From positions 1 through 33,577 of the forward strand of contig NZ_LSHB01000026.1 in assembly GCF_001643375.1 (NCBI RefSeq): 33,577 nt of DNA. Reading direction: 5' to 3'. Shown piece after piece: positions 1-7,428 of this stretch (positions are counted from its first letter, which is position 1; each line of letters starts with the position of its first letter). Below the pieces are notes generated by a model. It was not told the DNA's origin. It was given only the letters and a program-made list of their open reading frames with translations, and made no database searches. Source of the DNA: Chryseobacterium sp. FP211-J200 (GTDB taxonomy: Bacteria; Bacteroidota; Bacteroidia; Flavobacteriales; Weeksellaceae). The position numbers and the translations under genes were made by a program.

Positions 1-77
1 AAAGTCTTTAAAACATAAAAAATGTTCTGAATTTTCTTCCGACCATGACTAGGTTTTAGCCTTGCTTTTTTTATTTG

Positions 78-1187
78 TTATGCGATCACTTTGACAAGCG
101 ATTTGATACGGATCAATTTTTCCATCAGCTCTTCTCTGGATTCTGCTAGAACGTTGATATGTCCCATCTTCCGTCCAGGTTTTGTTTCTGTTTTTCCGTA
201 GAGATGAACGTAGGTTTTGTGTAACTTGAGAACTTCCTCCAAACCTTGGTATTTAACTTTTCCAGAATAATTTTCTTCCCCGACCAGATTCAACATTCCA
301 GAAAAGCCGCAAGCATCTGTGTCAGCCAATGGCGAGTTTGTCACCACTCTGTAAAATTGCTCGAACTGGGAATTGGCGTTCCCTTCTTGAGATTGATGTC
401 CTGAATTATGAAGTCTTGGCGCCGTTTCATTCACCCAAACTTTCCCGTTTTTATCAAGGAACAATTCGATGGCGAAAAGACCTGGAGAATCTGCGCTGTT
501 AATGAATTGCTTCCCTATATTATCAATTTGATCTTGGACATCTTTTGATATATCAGCCGGGCAAATATTGAAATCCAAAAGATTGAGTTTCGGGTCAGCA
601 ACCATTTGTGTCACCGGAAATGTTTTGGTTTCGCCGTTCTCGTTTTTGGCAACGATCAAGGATAATTCTTTATCAATGTCAACCAAGTCTTCCAAGACAG
701 ATTCCTGCGTCCAAAGATTTCTCCAATCTTGTGTTGTACGGATCAGTTGCACGCCTTTTCCATCGTAGCCGCCTGTATTGAGCTTTTGAACAAATGGCAA
801 TTGGATCTTGATCTCCTCTTCACTTCCATCCATGATTTCAAATTTCGGAGACAGAATTCTGTTTTCTTCATAGAATTTTTTCTGAAGAATCTTTTGCTGA
901 ATGATTTTGATGATATTAGAATTCGGAACGACTTTCACACCTTGGTTTTCCAGTTCTTCCAAAGCTTGCACATTCACATGTTCGATTTCAATCGTCACGA
1001 CATCTTTGTCTCTTCCAAAGTCCAAAACGTCATCATAATTATTAAAATCACCTCTTGTATAATGTGAGATATGGGCGCAAGAACATTCTGGATTTGGATC
1101 TAGAACATAGAATTCATCATCATATTTCAATGCTTCCTGAATGAACATTCTTCCGAGTTGTCCGCCTCCTAAAATTCCGATTTTCAT
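78..1187 (-). CDS. purK: N5-carboxyaminoimidazole ribonucleotide synthase (PurK)
   Basis: ATP-grasp enzyme of cytosolic purine biosynthesis; it converts AIR, ATP and bicarbonate to N5-CAIR, which PurE then rearranges. The 369-residue protein is full length. It opens with the dinucleotide-fold-like MKIGILGGGQLGRM, has the ATP-binding loop GGYDGKGV at residues 139-146, and carries the family signature NETAPRLHNSGH at 253-264. It starts 24 nt after the NTF2-like gene on the same strand, so both are probably transcribed from the promoter near position 1680. No purE is adjacent. The family assignment is safe; the operon is inferred from spacing. Confidence 0.96.
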   Translation of the reverse strand: MKIGILGGGQLGRMFIQEALKYDDEFYVLDPNPECSCAHISHYTRGDFNNYDDVLDFGRDKDVVTIEIEHVNVQALEELENQGVKVVPNSNIIKIIQQKILQKKFYEENRILSPKFEIMDGSEEEIKIQLPFVQKLNTGGYDGKGVQLIRTTQDWRNLWTQESVLEDLVDIDKELSLIVAKNENGETKTFPVTQMVADPKLNLLDFNICPADISKDVQDQIDNIGKQFINSADSPGLFAIELFLDKNGKVWVNETAPRLHNSGHQSQEGNANSQFEQFYRVVTNSPLADTDACGFSGMLNLVGEENYSGKVKYQGLEEVLKLHKTYVHLYGKTETKPGRKMGHINVLAESREELMEKLIRIKSLVKVIA

Positions 1188-1211
1188 TTACTTTACTTTT
1201 ATTTAGATTTT

Positions 1212-1652
1212 TTATTTCTTACAATTATCCTTTCGTCTTGTGTCAATGATGTACTGGATTTTCCATTCGTTATTGGATTTCACCAATTGAAAAGAATTGA
1301 CTCCACAATGAGAGAATTTCCCTTGATAATAAAATTCATAAGGCGTCCAGACCGAAGCCAGATTTCCATCAATTAAAATATTGGAAAAGATGATTCTCTC
1401 CTCTAAGCTTCCTTTTTCAGCTTTTGAAATGCTAATAGCGAAATCTTTGATATTTTCATTTTTGACATTACCATTTTTTGTGATGGTCTGCAGAATTGCG
1501 GTTTTGGAAAAAGCCTTGTTAATTTTGGTAGAATCTGAAGTTTTCATCCCATCAAACAAGCCATTGATCGAGGCTTTGACCAAATCCTCTTCCGACGTTT
1601 GGGAGAAACCAAAAATGGGAAGTATACATAACAATAAAATTCCGATTTTCAT
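1212..1652 (-). CDS. Secreted NTF2-like (lumazine-binding-like) protein
   Basis: 146 residues with a signal peptide (MKIGILLLCILPIFGFSQ). The mature part has the layout of small NTF2/SnoaL-like proteins of the putative lumazine-binding group: a helical start (EEDLVKASINGLFDGMKTSD), then beta-rich stretches ending in WKIQYIID. No catalytic residues can be named and the ligand is unknown. It is the first gene before purK, 24 nt upstream, with a good promoter about 20-45 nt before its ATG. A role in purine synthesis is not implied; the pairing may be only transcriptional. Confidence 0.75.
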   Translation of the reverse strand: MKIGILLLCILPIFGFSQTSEEDLVKASINGLFDGMKTSDSTKINKAFSKTAILQTITKNGNVKNENIKDFAISISKAEKGSLEERIIFSNILIDGNLASVWTPYEFYYQGKFSHCGVNSFQLVKSNNEWKIQYIIDTRRKDNCKK

Positions 1653-1669
1653 CTGTTACAATTTATCTA

Positions 1670-1698
1670 CAAAAATAGACATTTTTTGCAGGTGTCAA
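1670..1698 (-). promoter_or_regulatory. Bacteroidetes-type promoter for the NTF2-like gene and purK
   Basis: On the minus strand a TTG (1696-1698) is followed after 18 nt by TATTTTTG (1670-1677), which matches the Bacteroidetes consensus TTG-N17-23-TAnnTTTG. Transcription would begin near 1663, about 11 nt before the ATG at 1652. This is the best complete two-box promoter I found in the window. Confidence 0.7.
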
Positions 1699-1822
1699 GC
1701 TTCCGTATCAAGATAAAATTGAGTGAAAACGAAGGCATTTCCTACAAATTTGGTAGAGATCATAGGAATCAAAAAACATTTAAATTTCTTTATTTTAGAT
1801 ATAAAATTCGTCCCAAACGTCA

Positions 1823-1830
1823 TATATTTG
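1823..1830 (+). promoter_or_regulatory. -7 box TATATTTG just before the TauE gene
   Basis: Perfect TAnnTTTG box ending 4 nt before the ATG at 1835. No convincing TTG lies 17-23 nt upstream. If it is active, the message would begin at or within a few bases of the start codon, so it would be leaderless or nearly so. Confidence 0.4.
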
Positions 1831-1834
1831 CTGG

Positions 1835-2665
1835 ATGTCAGAAATCATTATTCTATTTATTGGAGCTATCGCGGCCGGATTGATGGGATCTCTTACTGGA
1901 CTCGGCGGCGGCGTCATTATCATTCCTCTACTCACACTTGGTTTTGGCGTTCCTATGCATTATGCGATCGGCGCTTCTCTTATTTCTGTGATCGGAACAT
2001 CTTCTGGCGCAGCTGTTGCCTTTGTGAAAGAAGGTTTTACCAATATGCGGATCGGGATGTTTCTGGAAATCGCCACTACAGCAGGAGCCGTTTCTGGTGC
2101 ATTGGTCTCAGGATTTCTGAATCCCAATACGATCGGAATCATCTTCGCAAGCATCCTGATTTTGACAGTTTTATTGAATCTCAAAGGAAAACCCGACCAT
2201 CAGGAAGAATTGAGCAAAGGCAGCCTAGCAGACAAACTAAAACTTTACGGTACTTTTCCAGACAAAGATGGTCTAAAGCATTATGCTTCAAAAAACACCA
2301 TTCCAGGATTTCTCATGATGATCTTCGCAGGTGCAATGTCCGGACTTCTGGGAATCGGTTCCGGCGCTTTGAAGGTCTTGGCAATGGACAACATGATGAA
2401 GTTACCCTTCAAAGTTTCTACTACCACGAGTAATTTTATGATTGGTGTAACAGCAGTTGCTGGCGCATTGATCTATTTTCAAAGGGGACAAATTATTCCT
2501 GTGATCGCAGCGCCTGTTTTGATTGGTGTGGTCGTGGGAAGTTTTATTGGATCAAAAACTTTGATGATCTCAAAAACAAAAAAACTAAAGGTATTCTTTG
2601 CAATTGTCATCACGATTTTGTCAATTTATATGATGTACAACGGTGTAACCAAAAATTTCCATTAA
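1835..2665 (+). CDS. TauE/SafE family anion transporter
   Basis: 276-residue inner-membrane protein with about eight hydrophobic segments. The two family half-repeats are visible: GSLTGLGGGVIIIPLLTLGFG near residue 18 and SGLLGIGSGALKV near 170. The family exports or imports small sulfur-containing or organic anions (sulfite, sulfoacetate); substrate cannot be read from sequence. The ATG at 1835 places the first membrane helix directly at the N-terminus, as usual. The DUF1634 gene begins at the base after its stop codon, a frequent pairing in this phylum, which suggests a two-component membrane unit. Confidence 0.88.
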   Translation: MSEIIILFIGAIAAGLMGSLTGLGGGVIIIPLLTLGFGVPMHYAIGASLISVIGTSSGAAVAFVKEGFTNMRIGMFLEIATTAGAVSGALVSGFLNPNTIGIIFASILILTVLLNLKGKPDHQEELSKGSLADKLKLYGTFPDKDGLKHYASKNTIPGFLMMIFAGAMSGLLGIGSGALKVLAMDNMMKLPFKVSTTTSNFMIGVTAVAGALIYFQRGQIIPVIAAPVLIGVVVGSFIGSKTLMISKTKKLKVFFAIVITILSIYMMYNGVTKNFH

Positions 2666-3052
2666 ATGAGAACAAGACCATTTACAGACGTTGATTTGAA
2701 TCGTTCCGTTGGGAATCTCTTGCGATTGGGCGTTCTACTTTCCGTTGTGACCTCTTTGGTTGGTTTTATCAAACTTTTTATGGAAGGTTTTGTAATGCCA
2801 AAAAAATATAAGCTTTTGGATATGGGAACAACGTCCGAAAAAGTTTGGGGACAATTTTGGAATTCGCTGATGAAAGGCGAAGGAATGGCAATTATCCAAC
2901 TTGGAATTTTGTTTCTCATCTTAACGCCATTGGTTAGAATCATCTTTGCATTAATTGGTTATCTTAAAGAGAAAGATTACGTCTATGTAGCCATTTCGCT
3001 GATCGTTTTAGCGATTATGACCATTAGTTTTTTGACAGGTTACGCACATTGA
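2666..3052 (+). CDS. DUF1634 membrane protein
   Basis: 128 residues with three hydrophobic segments (about 17-37, 77-95 and 103-125) and the pattern seen in DUF1634 proteins (VGNLLRLGVLLSVVTSLVG at the N-terminus, LTPLVRIIFALIGYLKEKDYVYV near the end). Its ATG directly follows the TAA of the TauE/SafE gene, so translation is probably coupled. Known DUF1634 genes usually sit beside TauE/SafE transporters; an accessory-subunit role is inferred from that. No catalytic motif is seen. Confidence 0.85.
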   Translation: MRTRPFTDVDLNRSVGNLLRLGVLLSVVTSLVGFIKLFMEGFVMPKKYKLLDMGTTSEKVWGQFWNSLMKGEGMAIIQLGILFLILTPLVRIIFALIGYLKEKDYVYVAISLIVLAIMTISFLTGYAH

Positions 3053-3056
3053 TTAT

Positions 3057-3133
3057 AAATGATGAAAGATAACTGATAATTGATTTTTAATTCATCAATT
3101 AGTCTATCATCTATTTGTCTATTATCTCTCAGT
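3057..3133. repeat. Heptad-phased spacer between DUF1634 and VOC genes
   Basis: The gap between the convergent genes reads in 7-nt steps: AAATGAT, GAAAGAT, AACTGAT and AATTGAT (3057-3084), each ending GAT. A looser TCTAT-based series with 7- and 8-nt steps follows to 3133. No GC-rich terminator hairpin is visible here. Confidence 0.55.
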
Positions 3134-3511
3134 CTAATTCTCATAAAATTCTAAAGGCAATCTGTCTGGGTCTTGCGTGAAAAAGAATTTCTTATCAGTA
3201 AATTCATCAATCCTGATGTCTTCACAATCCAAACCTTTTTCAATTAATTCATTTCGTTTTTCTTCGACGTTATCAACTGAAAAAGCAAGATGACGAAGGC
3301 CACAACTTTCCGGTCTTGACGGACGTTCTGGCGGATTTGGAAACGAAAATAGCTCGATGACATAATGTTCTCCGATGGCCAAATCTAGCTTGTAAGATCG
3401 TCTCGCTTCACGATAAACTTCACGAATAATATTAAGACCTAAAACTTCGGTGTAGAATTTTTTGGAAACTTCGTAATCTGAACAGATGATGGCGATGTGG
3501 TGGATTAGCAT
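3134..3511 (-). CDS. VOC-family glyoxalase I-like metalloprotein
   Basis: 125 residues forming the paired beta-alpha-beta-beta-beta modules of the vicinal oxygen chelate fold. The metal ligands of the YaeR/SMU1112c-type group can be placed at H5 (MLIHHIA), E53 (YVIELFSF), H74 (LRHLAF) and E121 (LEFYEN). The family binds a divalent metal and is often named glyoxalase-like, but the physiological substrate of this subgroup is unknown. It lies downstream of the B3 beta-lactamase on the same strand, 42 nt away, across a heptad-repeat spacer. Confidence 0.85.
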   Translation of the reverse strand: MLIHHIAIICSDYEVSKKFYTEVLGLNIIREVYREARRSYKLDLAIGEHYVIELFSFPNPPERPSRPESCGLRHLAFSVDNVEEKRNELIEKGLDCEDIRIDEFTDKKFFFTQDPDRLPLEFYEN

Positions 3512-3517
3512 TTTGTT

Positions 3518-3552
3518 GTATTAAGTATGATGTAATAAGTAAAGAGTATTAT
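3518..3552. repeat. Five-unit heptad spacer (GTANNNN)
   Basis: Five consecutive 7-nt units all begin GTA: GTATTAA, GTATGAT, GTAATAA, GTAAAGA, GTATTAT. They fill the gap between the beta-lactamase stop and the VOC start. Confidence 0.65.
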
Positions 3553-3553
3553 A

Positions 3554-4423
3554 TTATTTTTGAGATTCCTCTTTCACTTTTTCAGAATAAGCGGCTTCCA
3601 GATTTTTAAGTCTTATGAAATAACTCTCCTTATCCATAAATAGCTTCGGATCATAAGCGTCTCCTTCTTTTCGTTTTTTATGAATATCAAACTGACTGGC
3701 GTGAGAAGCCACCCAAATATCAAAATCCAGCTTTTTCATAGCATCTAAAGTATAGGCATAATCCTGCTGCATCGTCGGATAGGTTTTCACATCAGAAAAT
3801 TTATGATCGATAATAATCGAAGGAAAATTGGCGATCAAGACTTTGTATTTTCTGTTTTCATCTTTCGTTTCGAAGATAAAACTGCACGAACCTTTTGTGT
3901 GTCCGGGATGATGAAGCAAAGTCAAAGTCGTGTTTCCCAATTTGATTTTATCATTATTTTTCAAAAGAAAATCAGGCGTTAGTGGTTTAAACGTGACGCC
4001 ATATTTCCCCATTTCGTAATCGGATTTACCGCCGGATCTCAGTTCCGCCAATTCCGCTTCGTCCACATACAGTTTTGCACCTGTTTCCGATTTGATGTCG
4101 GCCATTGCGCCCATATGATCGTAATGCGCTTGGGTCAAAGTGAGTATTTTTGTGTCCTTATATTTGAATCCAAGTTTTTCTATATTCGTTTTGATTTGAG
4201 GATAGGAATCTGCCAATCCTGTATTGATAAGGATATTTCCCTTGTTCGTCACAATGAGATACGAAGCCAGATCGTAAGTCCCGACATAATACAAATTCCC
4301 AACAATTCTAAATGGTTTATACTTTTGCGACCAGTCTGCAGGGTGATTGGCTGGCTCTGTTACGGTTTGTGCATTTCCGAAGAAGGAGATGATTATTAAG
4401 AGTATTAGGGTAAGTTTTTTCAT
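3554..4423 (-). CDS. Subclass B3 metallo-beta-lactamase, GOB-like
   Basis: Zinc-dependent hydrolase of beta-lactams including carbapenems, exported to the periplasm (signal peptide MKKLTLILLIIISFFGNAQ). 289 residues, matching GOB enzymes. The first zinc motif is QAHYDH, giving Q98, H100, D102 and H103, where most B3 enzymes have His at the first position; the other ligands are H175 (HHPGHTKGS) and H241 (ASHASQFD). Gln in place of His at standard position 116 is the hallmark of GOB enzymes of Elizabethkingia and of relatives described from Chryseobacterium/Epilithonimonas. Much of the chain (FRI.GNLYYVGTYDLASYLIVT) matches GOB-1 as I recall it. No mobile-element sequence flanks it, so it is probably an intrinsic chromosomal gene. 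Activity is inferred from the family. Confidence 0.93.
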   Translation of the reverse strand: MKKLTLILLIIISFFGNAQTVTEPANHPADWSQKYKPFRIVGNLYYVGTYDLASYLIVTNKGNILINTGLADSYPQIKTNIEKLGFKYKDTKILTLTQAHYDHMGAMADIKSETGAKLYVDEAELAELRSGGKSDYEMGKYGVTFKPLTPDFLLKNNDKIKLGNTTLTLLHHPGHTKGSCSFIFETKDENRKYKVLIANFPSIIIDHKFSDVKTYPTMQQDYAYTLDAMKKLDFDIWVASHASQFDIHKKRKEGDAYDPKLFMDKESYFIRLKNLEAAYSEKVKEESQK

Positions 4424-4449
4424 AATTGTTTTTTTTTAAAGTCGAAATT

Positions 4450-4498
4450 GTAAAGTATTAAGTACATTTTACGTTGTACATAATACATTTTACAAAAA
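4450..4498. repeat. Seven-unit heptad spacer
   Basis: Seven 7-nt units run from 4450 to the base before the mvaD stop: GTAAAGT, ATTAAGT, ACATTTT, ACGTTGT, ACATAAT, ACATTTT, ACAAAAA. The unit ACATTTT recurs exactly. The gap separates mvaD from the downstream beta-lactamase gene and would also have to hold any separate promoter for the latter. Confidence 0.65.
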
Positions 4499-5554
4499 TT
4501 AAAACCTCATCACATCCTTCACAACACCACCTTTCTGCGTCAACGGAATCAATTCTGTGGTGATGAAATCTGTGATTCTGTCGTTGTCGATATCATTCGG
4601 GAAAAGCAAATGAACGTTTGCGCCAGCATCCAAAGTAAAGAACAAAGCCAAACCTGTGATTTTTCTGAATTCCCAAATTTTATTGATGACCTGCAATGTT
4701 CCGGTTTGCATCAGGATAAATGCAGGTTCGCTCATCATCATCATTGCGTGAAGCGTCAACGCTTCGTGTTCTACGAGTTTGATGAAACCTTCCATATCGC
4801 CGGTTGCAAGGATGGTTTTCAGTTTGGTGAAGTTTTCGTGCGCTTCCTGGAAACGTCTTTCGGCGTAAGGATTGGTATTCATCAAGCCGTGACCAACTGT
4901 AGATGAAACCGATTTCTGACCTTCGTGAATGAGCAAAACACAATCGTGAAAGTTTTTGAAGATTGGATGGATTTCATTGTTGTCATATGGAACTGCAAAT
5001 AGGTCTGAACTCCCTTCCACTTCTTCCGTTTTCCCCCAAACTACCAGACCTTCGTAAAGACTTCTGGAAGCACTTCCGCTTCCTAATCTTGCCAGGAAAC
5101 TTTCTTTTTTGGTTTTAAAATTGGAATCTGAATTTCCTGAAAAAACATCATCCAGATTCATCAGACATTTTGCAATCGCGCCGAAACCCGAAGCTGAACT
5201 AGCAATGCCGGAGCTGTGTGGAAAGGTATTTTCTGTTCTGATGATGTACTTCCCTTTCAGAATCCAAGGGAGATATTGCTCGATGTTTTTGAAATATTTT
5301 TCGATTTTCTCAGCGAATTTCTGTTCTTCATTGCCTGATAAGAAAGTATGAACTGAAAATTCTTCTCCTGCAAAAAACTCCATCGAGGTGTTGGTTCTGC
5401 AATGGTTCAATGTGTAGCTGATGCTGGGATTTGCCGGAATTTGGTTTTCGTATTTCCCCCAATATTTGATGAGGGCAATATTGGACGGACAGCTTGCGGA
5501 AACTGCTTGGTTTGATATGTTGAATTGGGAATTTCCCAAAAATTCTTGAGTCAT
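4499..5554 (-). CDS. mvaD: Diphosphomevalonate decarboxylase
   Basis: GHMP-kinase superfamily enzyme that phosphorylates and decarboxylates mevalonate diphosphate to isopentenyl diphosphate, the last step of the mevalonate route to isoprenoids. 351 residues. The N-terminal block PSNIALIKYWGK is at 23-34, the ATP loop FPHSSGIASSASGFGA at 111-126, LGSGSASRSLYEG at 157-169, and the catalytic-Asp block TLDAGANVH at 307-315. It shows that this lineage uses the mevalonate pathway for isoprenoids. It reads toward the beta-lactamase gene. Upstream is a large repeat island and I could not find a convincing promoter. Confidence 0.95.
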   Translation of the reverse strand: MTQEFLGNSQFNISNQAVSASCPSNIALIKYWGKYENQIPANPSISYTLNHCRTNTSMEFFAGEEFSVHTFLSGNEEQKFAEKIEKYFKNIEQYLPWILKGKYIIRTENTFPHSSGIASSASGFGAIAKCLMNLDDVFSGNSDSNFKTKKESFLARLGSGSASRSLYEGLVVWGKTEEVEGSSDLFAVPYDNNEIHPIFKNFHDCVLLIHEGQKSVSSTVGHGLMNTNPYAERRFQEAHENFTKLKTILATGDMEGFIKLVEHEALTLHAMMMMSEPAFILMQTGTLQVINKIWEFRKITGLALFFTLDAGANVHLLFPNDIDNDRITDFITTELIPLTQKGGVVKDVMRF

Positions 5555-5558
5555 AATG

Positions 5559-5614
5559 TGGCTTTTGGCAATCGGCTTTTAGCTGTTAGCTTTTGCGGAT
5601 TGGTTTTGGTTTGC
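5559..5614. repeat. Eight-unit heptad spacer (TGGCTTT type)
   Basis: Eight 7-nt units lie directly upstream of mvaD: TGGCTTT, TGGCAAT, CGGCTTT, TAGCTGT, TAGCTTT, TGCGGAT, TGGTTTT, GGTTTGC. The array begins 4 nt from the mvaD start codon, so on the mRNA it would occupy the 5' leader. Confidence 0.6.
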
Positions 5615-5741
5615 TAATTTAAGAATTAATAAAGCTTTGTCAAAGTTGATTTATCAAGAGTGTGATTACTGAATGAATCTATTGCAATCTGATTTGGGAT
5701 TCTTGATTTGAATTACAAATGTTGGTGTGGTGTAATGGACG

Positions 5742-5767
5742 TTATTAACAGTTGGCTCCTACGGAGC
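5742..5767. repeat. REP-like hairpin, copy 1
   Basis: TTATTAACAG (5742-5751), then 3 nt, then a perfect 5-bp hairpin GCTCC-TAC-GGAGC (5755-5767). The same layout with a compensated stem occurs at 20101-20126. Confidence 0.65.
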
Positions 5768-5897
5768 ATTGACAAGTTCTCGCTTGATTTTGACAAATAA
5801 CAATGCGAGGACACTTTTTCAAGAGGTTAAAACTTGACAAAATACTTTATCAACTCCTAATAATAGAAGACTGAAGAAAACACACTTCCAAAAAGGA

Positions 5898-6086
5898 TTG
5901 ATTCATTACGAAACCTCATTGAACCATTACTTCTCCTCTCTGATTCATTACTTTATGCCAATGATTAACTTCGTTAGGTCGTTGATTCATTACGTTGCGC
6001 CGTTGATTCATTTAGTTGGGTCAGTGATCCATTTAGTTAAGGCGTTGATTCATTTAGTTGAGCCGTTGATTCACTTAGTTGAGACA
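5898..6086. repeat. 21-nt tandem array 1, nine units
   Basis: Nine consecutive units of exactly 21 nt with no length variation. The first part of each unit is conserved (TTGATTCATT, then WM and GTT in later units), and the last 5-9 nt differ from unit to unit. An open frame runs through it on the plus strand and would give hydrophobic heptapeptides (LIHLVEP-like), but it has no ATG and no leader, so I treat it as non-coding. It sits alone in the gap between mvaD and the ABC exporter genes. Confidence 0.8.
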
Positions 6087-6333
6087 GACGCATCGATTTT
6101 GTTATAAATCAATCAGTTATAGCACAAACCAATTTTATGAATCCTATTGCGAATTGGTATCTCTGAGGAATACTGACAAAGATCTTTTTGAGTCATTGGT
6201 AATCTTATATTTTACGAATTGAATGATAAAGAACAGTTGAATTACGAAGTATTTCTGTAACATTTTTGAGATTAATGAACTAATTTTGTAAGGTTTTAAA
6301 AAATCGTTGAAAGGAAAGACAAAACCTCAACAT
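6087..6333. other. A/T-rich gap with no gene
   Basis: I see no coding sequence, hairpin or promoter that I can support between the 21-nt array and the interspersed element. Stop codons are frequent in all frames. Confidence 0.5.
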
Positions 6334-6429
6334 AGCCCCGATTGTAGTGGAAATCCTTTTTTGAAAAAAAAGATTGCAACGGAAAGCGGGTTGGACAAGT
6401 GAATCGATGACGAAATCGTCTTGCTCCTA
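6334..6429. repeat. Interspersed repeat of the AGCCCC...GCTCCTAA type
   Basis: Begins AGCCCCGATTGTAGTGGAA and ends TTGCTCCTAA. Inner arms AATCCTTTTTT and AAAAAAAGATT can pair, and CCCG (6336-6340) can pair with CGGG (6387-6390). From memory, very similar elements are dispersed through many Flavobacteriia genomes; I know of no assigned function. A second member lies at 16381-16494. Confidence 0.6.
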
Positions 6430-6465
6430 AAAATTAAATTATTCATTTTTAATCACCAATGATCA

Positions 6466-7371
6466 ATGCTGAGAGCTGAAAATATCAAAAAAACATACAA
6501 CGCGGGGAAGAAAATTGCGCTTCAGGATTTTTCTATCGATGTTCCGACTGCCAGTATTTATGGGCTTTTGGGTCCGAATGGCGCTGGGAAAACGTCGTTT
6601 ATCCGGATTATCAATCAAATTACGCAAGCTGACGAAGGCAAGGTTTGGATCGACGGCAAGGAACTGAATCCGGAGCACATCAGAAACATCGGCTATATGC
6701 CGGAGGAACGCGGACTTTACAAGAATATGACGGTGGGCGACCAGCTTCTGTACTTTGGCGAGTTGAAAGGAATGTCTCGCGCAGAGGCACTTTCGCAGGC
6801 TAAATTTTGGTTTGAGCAACTGAACATCGACCAATGGTGGAAGAAAAAACTGAGCGAACTTTCAAAAGGGATGGCGCAGAAAATCCAGTTTGTGGTGACG
6901 GTTTTGCACCGCCCGAAATTGTTGATTCTGGATGAGCCTTTTTCGGGTTTTGACCCTGTGAATGCGAACCTCATCAAAGACCAAATCATCCGATTGAAAA
7001 ATGAGGGAACGACCATCATTTTATCCACGCACCGAATGGAAAGTGTGGAGGAAATGTGTGATTTTGTGGCCTTGATTAACAATTCTAAGAAGGTTTTGGA
7101 TGGGAAAGTTTTTGATGTTCGCGAACAGTTCAAACAAAATGTTTTTTCTGTGGTTTTGGCGGACACGAATGCTGAAAATCTGGAGGAACTGACGAGAAAA
7201 TATCAGATTGAAAATATGACGACCAACAATGGTTTGTTTCATTTTGAACTGAAGAATTCTGAAAATCAAAACATCCTGCTTCAGGACTTACTGAAAACAG
7301 GAACGATACGGACCTTCAACGAGAAGATTCCTAGTATGAATGAGGTTTTCATTAATGCGGTGAAGGAATAA
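6466..7371 (+). CDS. ABC transporter ATP-binding protein (NatA-like)
   Basis: 301-residue cytoplasmic ATPase. Walker A GPNGAGKT is at 36-43, the signature LSKGM at 132-136, Walker B LLILDEP at 152-158 with catalytic E157, and the switch His at 189 (LSTHR). The ~80-residue C-terminal extension matches the DUF4162-type tail of NatA-like ATPases. The altered signature (LSKGM for LSGGQ) is common in this group. The permease starts 57 nt downstream, so the two genes form one exporter. NatAB exports sodium in Bacillus, but relatives act on other substrates, so the substrate here is open. Confidence 0.93.
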   Translation: MLRAENIKKTYNAGKKIALQDFSIDVPTASIYGLLGPNGAGKTSFIRIINQITQADEGKVWIDGKELNPEHIRNIGYMPEERGLYKNMTVGDQLLYFGELKGMSRAEALSQAKFWFEQLNIDQWWKKKLSELSKGMAQKIQFVVTVLHRPKLLILDEPFSGFDPVNANLIKDQIIRLKNEGTTIILSTHRMESVEEMCDFVALINNSKKVLDGKVFDVREQFKQNVFSVVLADTNAENLEELTRKYQIENMTTNNGLFHFELKNSENQNILLQDLLKTGTIRTFNEKIPSMNEVFINAVKE

Positions 7372-7426
7372 TTGATGAATGATAATTGATAAATGATTCT
7401 ACTTACTACATTTTACTTTTTACAAT
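7371..7426. repeat. Eight-unit heptad spacer between the ABC genes
   Basis: Eight 7-nt units start on the last base of the ATPase stop codon and run to 2 nt before the permease ATG: ATTGATG, AATGATA, ATTGATA, AATGATT, CTACTTA, CTACATT, TTACTTT, TTACAAT. The gap is inside a probable operon, so it would be transcribed. Confidence 0.65.
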
Positions 7427-7428
7427 AA

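Noticed and set aside
1-77. Gene or terminator at the left edge
   Set aside because: Only an A/T hairpin (AACAT/ATGTT) is visible, too weak to call a terminator; no reading frame.
5898-6107. 69-codon open frame over 21-nt array 1
   Set aside because: No ATG and no leader; openness follows from a 21-nt period that preserves frame.
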